Assembly: GCA_964017065.1 (NCBI GenBank)
Contig: OZ024785.1
Span: forward strand, 1,445,142-1,509,141
Source of the DNA: Haliclona indistincta
Taxonomy: Eukaryota > Porifera > Demospongiae > Haplosclerida > Chalinidae
DNA length: 64,000 bases
Reading direction: 5' to 3'
The notes beneath the pieces are model-generated. The model did no database searches. It was not told the origin of the DNA and saw nothing but the letters and a program-made list of their open reading frames with translations. Shown piece after piece: positions 63,799-64,000 of this stretch. Position 1 is the first letter of the stretch; each line of letters starts with the position of its first letter. The translations under genes and the position numbers were made by a program.

Positions 63799-64000
63799 TT
63801 GTCATAATGGTTGACAACGTGCTGCTTGATTTGATGGTGTTCTGTCCACAGGTGCAACTGAAAAAGTGATGGTCTGGCAAGTCGTAAAAAGAAGATATAA
63901 CTTACTTACTACATAAACTAAGTAGTTAGTAGTCCCAGTCACAACACAAGTATTTTGTTACAATTATATATTTTCTTATAATTATTAACAACAATTATTT

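Larger units (their letters stand above)
61774..63880 (+). repeat. Tandem duplication of a ~1.1-kb unit
   Basis: Unit 1 (61774-62921) and unit 2 (62922-63880) are colinear (shared CTGCACATCTCTGAGTAGAA, TGAGATCTAGACCACCCC, ACCTGCATGAACAGCACAC, AATAGGCTCTCTGGTTCAT, and an exon after a TC run). Unit 1 has a longer (TC)n and an extra 250 bp around 62100-62340. Confidence 0.85.

Noticed and set aside
1..64000. tRNA and rRNA genes
   Set aside because: I looked for the GGTTCRANNCC-type B box with matching acceptor stems and found no convincing case by eye. A covariance search would be needed to be sure.

Overview
This is a eukaryotic (metazoan) genomic window, most likely from a demosponge such as Amphimedon. 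Evidence: AT-rich DNA, genes built of many small exons with 50-150 bp GT-AG introns, animal-only domain sets (macroPARP with WWE, KIF21-type kinesin, RhoGEF DH domain, Tudor and Death domains), and very dense short DNA transposons. The species call is inference. There are no operons, rRNA genes, convincing tRNA genes or CRISPR arrays.

Layout. 1-8.3 kb: remains of a fibronectin-III/transmembrane receptor, then a RhoGEF-like gene (+) whose DH frame is broken and which is split by a decayed LINE carrying a 2A (StopGo) motif and a PHD-like finger. 8.45-9.08 kb: a near-perfect 14-bp satellite. 9.9-16.6 kb: copy 1 of a large direct segmental duplication, with a KIF21-like kinesin tail (+), a CDKAL1-like pseudogene (-) and a 1.96-kb hairpin/foldback transposon. 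16.9-22.4 kb: a broken YqaJ-nuclease ORF, a duplicated PARP C-terminus and a nested foldback transposon complex. 22.9-27.5 kb: a DIRS-like retroelement (spliced gag-like ORF, RT-RNase H, no recombinase) interrupted by a TTAA element and ending beside a kinesin P-loop exon. 27.56-36.0 kb: copy 2 of the duplication, with kinesin motor and stalk exons and a last WD40 repeat, plus an 11-bp satellite split by another TTAA element and the second CDKAL1 pseudogene.

36.4-45 kb: a hAT-type MITE, a minus-strand gene or gene pair with Tudor-like exons, two Death domains and an 11-residue-repeat linker, then more hairpin and foldback transposons. 46.5-55.1 kb: the best gene here, a minus-strand PARP14-like macroPARP (RRM-like modules, KH-like region, macrodomains, WWE, ART). 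Its 5' end is bounded by a MITE and a 1.5-kb higher-order satellite. 57.4-64 kb: repeats, a transposon-associated ORF broken by two MITEs with clear target-site signatures, and a 1.1-kb tandem duplication carrying a FLYWCH-like exon.

Themes. The PARP, Death-domain and kinesin loci each have partial second copies here, so this looks like a rapidly duplicating, transposon-driven region. Paired duplicates act as natural empty sites that date and bound several insertions. Many genes are disrupted, so few entries besides the macroPARP can be trusted to make intact proteins. All exon borders were read by eye.
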